DNA of 64,000 nt. Source: Pelecanus crispus. Lineage: Eukaryota > Chordata > Aves > Pelecaniformes > Pelecanidae. This document shows positions 59,401 through 64,000 of the stretch, one piece after another. The notes under the pieces were generated by a model, which ran no database searches, was not told where the DNA came from, and saw nothing but the letters and a program-made list of their open reading frames with translations. Made by a program: the position numbers and the translations under genes. Numbering within the stretch: the stretch's first letter is position 1; every line of letters begins with the position of its first letter. The stretch covers positions 1,600,001 to 1,664,000 of the forward strand of contig NC_134660.1 in NCBI RefSeq assembly GCF_030463565.1, written 5' to 3'.

Positions 59401-62400
59401 CAATTTCACATTATGCACGGACCAAGGAACACCACAACGAAGCCCTAGTGTTCACATCATCTGTAAAACATCAGACCGAGCCCGTGTGCAGATAAACTGC
59501 ATCTCAGAGGAACTTGTAGGGTGGCATATTTAGCTTTTCATTGCACAGGCTGGCAGTGTTCACAACAGAGTGCGCACTCACCTTCAGCATAGTGTCTAAA
59601 GCAGTACTGTCTCCATGCTTCAAAATAGTCACATATACCTAAAATAGAGCATAAACAAGGAAGGTCCCTCAAAAACCACACTTTTAGAAATCCAACAATC
59701 AGTTTCTACGTATTTGGGTTAGATTTCAGACAAGTGAACAGATCTGGAAGATACCAGCACTGATCCCTTCTATGTTTTAAGACCGGATTTTAAAGATGCA
59801 TCAACTCCTTTACCTCTTCCTCAATTTCAGCATAATTTCAGTAATTTCAACCACAGCGAAACACCAGAACAAGAAATCTTTGTACCACGCAACACCTAGC
59901 TAGTAAGTACTTCATGTATACTCAATCCATATCCATCAGTTAGACTTCGTGCTCTGCGGGGCCAAGCTGACACCTGCAGAGCTCCTCCACGATCCCTGCA
60001 GTTTACCACAGTGCTTTTAAACCTGGAGGATGTAGGCTGGGCACGGATGGATGTAAATGAGTATAAGTCAGCTCAGGTTCAGCACTGCACTTGAATAGTC
60101 TTCAAAACCCAAAACCCAACACAATCTAGAGACCAGAGTTGTACTGTGGCAGTCAGTGTGGGGAGAGCTGAGCTCATTAGTTATGACCAAGTATTGGCCA
60201 CGACAGATGAGGCTGACTTGATTCAAGAAACACAGGGATGTTTGTACCATGCTCCCCAGTATCATTTTCTTCATAACTGGACTCATCCAAGCTCCCATGA
60301 CATCCGCCAAAACCAGCTGTTCTCAAACCTTGACACTGGTTTCCTCTAGCCTCCCTATTCCTTGAAATACAAGAGTTGAGTGCACACAGTGCTAAGTGAG
60401 TGGGGACAGCCTTTTGGGAACCAAAATTTACAATAACCTACAGGACTCCTCAGATCAGCTGACAGCATATGTTTTCCTTCCACGTGGTCCTTAAATCGGC
60501 GTCGGGCTTCTTCTAATGTCGCCTTGTGCCCAGCTTTTCCTAGTTTGCCCAAGACCAGACCTCTCAGAAGGGCATCCAGATGACCTAATGAGTGAGCAGG
60601 AGGAAACAAAATAATTATTTGGAGACACAATTCAGCAATTAAGTGTTCTTCCACTTAAAGTGATCAGGGTAGAGCTGTATAACAATCCTTCCACATGCCT
60701 GAGGATATCTAAAGAAACTAGGCTTTTTCTCACTATCCTTGGTGCCAACTGGAGAATACATTGATTTTTTTTTTTTTTTTTTTTTTTTTTAACAGCAAGA
60801 GGGTCAGGAGAACATGATTCCAGCCCAAATACAACAGGCTAGGCCTCTAACCTGAGCTAAGTCAGTAATATTAACCATTTGCGTCTACAGCAGGACCAAC
60901 TAGGACAAGTAAACGTGCACGCACATGGCTTTCCATCCTTGTAGTCTACTAAGTTTCATGCACTCCAACAGATGCAAAGTTAGAGCAGAGAATTTTTATC
61001 AGTCAGTGACCAGGTAGAGAAAAGTTTCACCATTTTAACTTGCTCCTGATAACAGAGGGTTGTTTGGGGGCTTTGTGTTTGTCTGTTTTTAAGTATAAAA
61101 ATACCCCTGAATGCCTACTTCAGACTCCTCTTCCTCCCTTCTCTCCCCTTTCCCAAGATCTTGATGGCTCATTTACACATCAGTTTTCCAAAACCACTAC
61201 TGGATTTCAGAGCGTAAGTTTCCTACCCTCTCCAGGTTTGGGGTCCCATCCCAGTCTCTCCCCTATTGGTGAAAAGACATCTTTCACGAACACCTGGATT
61301 TCCTCATAGAAGTCTGTGTGGGACAAGAGAGTTGAGAGGATCCCCAGGTTACAGCTGAGGTCGCTCCACACAGTATAATTGGGCTCATTCACAAAAGCTT
61401 CCATGACTTTTAGAACCTCTACAGTGCTAATGATTCCAGCTCGGGCCTGGGGGAGGAAAAGACACAGATTAATCTTACTTCCAAACAGAATTAAGACGTT
61501 TAATAGCTCAACACATTATTTTTACAGTTGTTCCGTTTGCACAGCCTGCACATAAACTCTATTTTCTCTGCTGTGGGGTTCTGCCAAGGTGAGGTAACAC
61601 TAGTCAAAGCACCTCAGCTGTCTGCTCACGGCACACAATGCTTTTTATACACAGGTAAGCACTTTACAAGGAGACAGCTATATAATTAAAAGCACATTTT
61701 GCAAACAAGAAACAGACAAGGAGATTAAGTGACTTAACAAAATTGCAGCAATGCTGGCAAGAAAAAGCAAACCCCCAGAGTTATTCTCAGCCAGATACTA
61801 CACCCACCAAAATCTTATTTTAACTAAAAACTGTAAAGATTGAGAGATTTAATTTTTGCTCTTCATTAAATTGAGAGTGTAAAACTGCAGAAGTCATTTT
61901 CGCTTCCTGCTTCCCGTGAATTAGTGCAAGAAGTACTGCCTTTCCCCCTCTGTCAGGAAAACTTTATATTAGCTGCTTCACAGTGTCATGAAAAGACTTC
62001 TATGCTTAGCGCAGTTGATAATACCTACAGTAGGTATCTCCAACCAGATTGCTCAGATTTTTGTCAATCTGGAACCAGACCAATAATTTATGGTGCCGGA
62101 AAAGATGTGAAGATCAATTTTTATTATCTAGGTTATATTCACCTATGATAAAAACATGATTAAAACTGAAACAAAAAATAGTAGTCTAACACAACGTTCC
62201 TACGTGTATTATTGCTCAATTTTTTTTGTACCATTAGTCTCGCAATATTTGGGAGATGACTCAGGCTCCAGTTTCAAACCCCTTCAACTAAGTCATGACT
62301 AGAGTTACAAGCTTTGAAGCTAGAGAAGCAGGGTATCAAACCCACGTTTTTAGGGTTTTTATTCTTGCTGACTAGCAAGAATAAGAAAGTGCAATCTGAA

Positions 62401-63022
62401 ATACAGAGTACAGTAACCAATTGTTCAGAGCCAGCAACACTTGCTTTGGGGGTAATCCCTTGCTTTTAAACAGCAAGAATCCCCAACAGCCATGTCCTCC
62501 AGTGGAGGACAGTTTTAACAAGCCCAACTGAATAAAGCATATGGTGCTGATAGCATTTGACAAAGTCATTGAGGGGGTCATTAAAATATCCTTATTTTGA
62601 TGACTTAAAAGAAAGCAAGTTCTCAAAACACTTAATTTTGTAAAAAAGCCTATAGTATATAATACACCCCTACAGAGAACAGTGCAACAGGAGTTATAGA
62701 CAGACTGCTTCCATAGGGTTTAAGTCTTATAATACAAGTTAGAACTTGTCCAGCTAATTAATAGCTAGATGTATGCAGTAATCCCAAAGGCACTTTGCCT
62801 CCAGAAACTCCGACTGACTCTTCAGACACCAATTTCTGCAGTTACTGTAGCTCTCATTATTAGACAGAATAGCAAAGGGTTGCTTACCAGAGAGAAAAGA
62901 TCGTTCTGCAGGCCAAGCCTGTCCACAGGGGGTAGGGAGAGGTCTTTGATCGCTGGTATTAAACTCTCCAGCATGTCAGGGCTATATTGAGTACGGTAAA
63001 ACCCTACTGTTCCAAGGTTTAA
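56413..63022 (-). CDS. NPEPPS: Puromycin-sensitive aminopeptidase, C-terminal part (last eight coding exons)
   Basis: This is a cytosolic zinc M1-family aminopeptidase that trims N-terminal residues from peptides, including proteasome products. Exons are 62888-63022, 61227-61446, 60442-60584, 59582-59638, 58981-59088, 58566-58721, 58410-58457 and 56413-56565, ending in TGA. They give 339 codons with consistent phases and GT-AG introns. The first visible exon starts in phase 0 with LNLGTVGFYRTQYSPDMLES. Recognisable stretches include EPNYTVWSDLSCNLGIL, GERLGWDPKPGEGHLDALLR and NRYQGGFLISRLIK. The protein ends LQRKAPPAMV. This is the ERAP1-like C-terminal helical domain. The HEXXH zinc site and GAMEN motif belong to exons beyond the right edge. 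With a family length near 919 residues, this is roughly residues 581-919. The 60442 donor GTAGGT is unusual but fits phase. Partial only because the window ends. Confidence 0.97.
60767..60791. repeat. Poly-T run in NPEPPS intron
   Basis: About 25 consecutive T residues on the plus strand (A in the transcript) lie between the exons at 60442-60584 and 61227-61446. No retroelement body is recognised beside it. Confidence 0.9.
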
Positions 63023-64000
63023 CTGAAATGTACCGAAATAGTAAAAAATTAAAAGTAAGGAACAGATAAGGAAATGCTTTTTTATTTTTGAACAACTAGA
63101 AATTTCTCAAAGCACCATAGCTCAGAGAAGTCAGCCCCTATCATTTAAATAAAAAGAAAAAACAAATCATAAGTAAGGGAGAAAGACTTCAGATTTCAAA
63201 GAAGAAACGCTCACTAAGAGGCATAGAAGACGAGAGACAGACGACAAAGAAACAGAGGCTAGAGCTAAAACTAGGAGCAAGGAGAAAAGAGAACTCCTCT
63301 TCTAGGGGTAACTCCTAACTGCAGTAAGGGTAGTCATGCACTGAGAAGATAAAATGCAGGAGACTGCAGATGCTAGAATCTTAACTTTTGTAACCTCTCT
63401 TCCACAACCTGCTCCATTCAACTTTGATAGAGAGAACCATTTTCTTAAGAAAGGAGAGCAAGCACCTCTGCCCAGCGTAAAAGCAAGTCACGGTCATTAA
63501 GCTTGATGAACTACGCTGGCTACACACTGCTACCTACTAGCGTTTTAGTGTAGATGGTCAAATATTGTGGTTGGTTGAACAGTACCTGGCATAAACCAAA
63601 AACATTGCTGAGCTCACCAGCAAGTCCCCTTTGCTGCTGCTATGATTTCGGTCAGTTCAACCGCCAGTCCTCAGGACCATGGCACTAACTAAAAACCTCA
63701 CAGATTGACAACCTTTGCAGCCAGCAGTCCCACAAATTCACCTTGGACTGAGCTGGACTGTTGCCTTCTCAGGCAAAAATATCAAACTTTACCCTCATTT
63801 AGACAGGGCATTTTTGGAGTTGTTCATTCATTTCATGTCCCTCCCTATTACCAGGGAGGACCCAGATAGATATGGTGATTCAGGAGAATACGCAGGCCTG
63901 ACTGCTGAAATGCCCATGTTAGTTAAATAGGAAGATTTGATTAATAATAGAAAAAGAGACTAACCCTTAATGTTATTTCATGGAGTGACCGCTCAGAGTA
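63023..64000 (-). other. NPEPPS: NPEPPS intron reaching the window edge
   Basis: This is sequence upstream of the exon that starts at 63022. I looked for the preceding exon, whose product should end near a QWVK motif, and did not find it. The window therefore ends inside this intron. No other feature is recognised. Confidence 0.7.

Overview
The window is animal nuclear DNA, almost certainly from a bird. It carries CR1 retroelement tails. It has the high GC, compact introns and G/C homopolymer runs typical of an avian microchromosome. Three protein-coding genes, all on the minus strand, reconstruct cleanly with GT-AG introns and continuous reading phase. From right to left, which is the direction of transcription, they are the 3' part of NPEPPS (puromycin-sensitive aminopeptidase), the whole of KPNB1 (importin subunit beta-1) and the whole coding region of TBKBP1 (TBK1-binding protein 1, SINTBAD). 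The same head-to-tail order is known in mammals, where TBX21 follows TBKBP1. TBX21 would therefore be expected just left of base 1, and I do not recognise any of it here.

Layout: 1-1376 is GC-rich flank with no recognised gene. 1377-14330 is TBKBP1: ten exons, nine of them coding, 609 codons. Its introns hold a 640-bp GA tract, several minisatellites and a CR1 tail. 14330-20290 is the TBKBP1-KPNB1 intergenic region, GC-rich with a few AT-richer islands. 20290-46407 is KPNB1: 22 exons and 876 codons, with the stop codon split across the last intron. A GC-rich promoter with an array of CCAAT boxes lies just above it. 46850-55170 is the KPNB1-NPEPPS intergenic region with CR1 copies. 55170-64000 is the last eight coding exons and 3' UTR of NPEPPS; its N-terminal catalytic half lies beyond the right edge.

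The genes are neighbours by synteny and are not an operon. KPNB1 is the nuclear import receptor. TBKBP1 is a TBK1/IKK-epsilon adaptor in antiviral signalling. NPEPPS is a cytosolic M1 aminopeptidase.

The most notable observation is a set of three related minus-strand segments in KPNB1 introns 5, 8 and 9 with the layout of box C/D snoRNAs (C, D', C', D boxes). All three share a guide just 5' of box D' complementary to the GUGGUGCAUG stretch of 18S rRNA. From memory, this is the site guided in mammals by SNORD32A, which is hosted in RPL13A. Other observations are a CR1 family whose 3' tail is internally duplicated, seen at two loci, and a pair of direct repeats on either side of the KPNB1 promoter. 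All homology calls rest on recalled protein families and splice logic; no database search was run.
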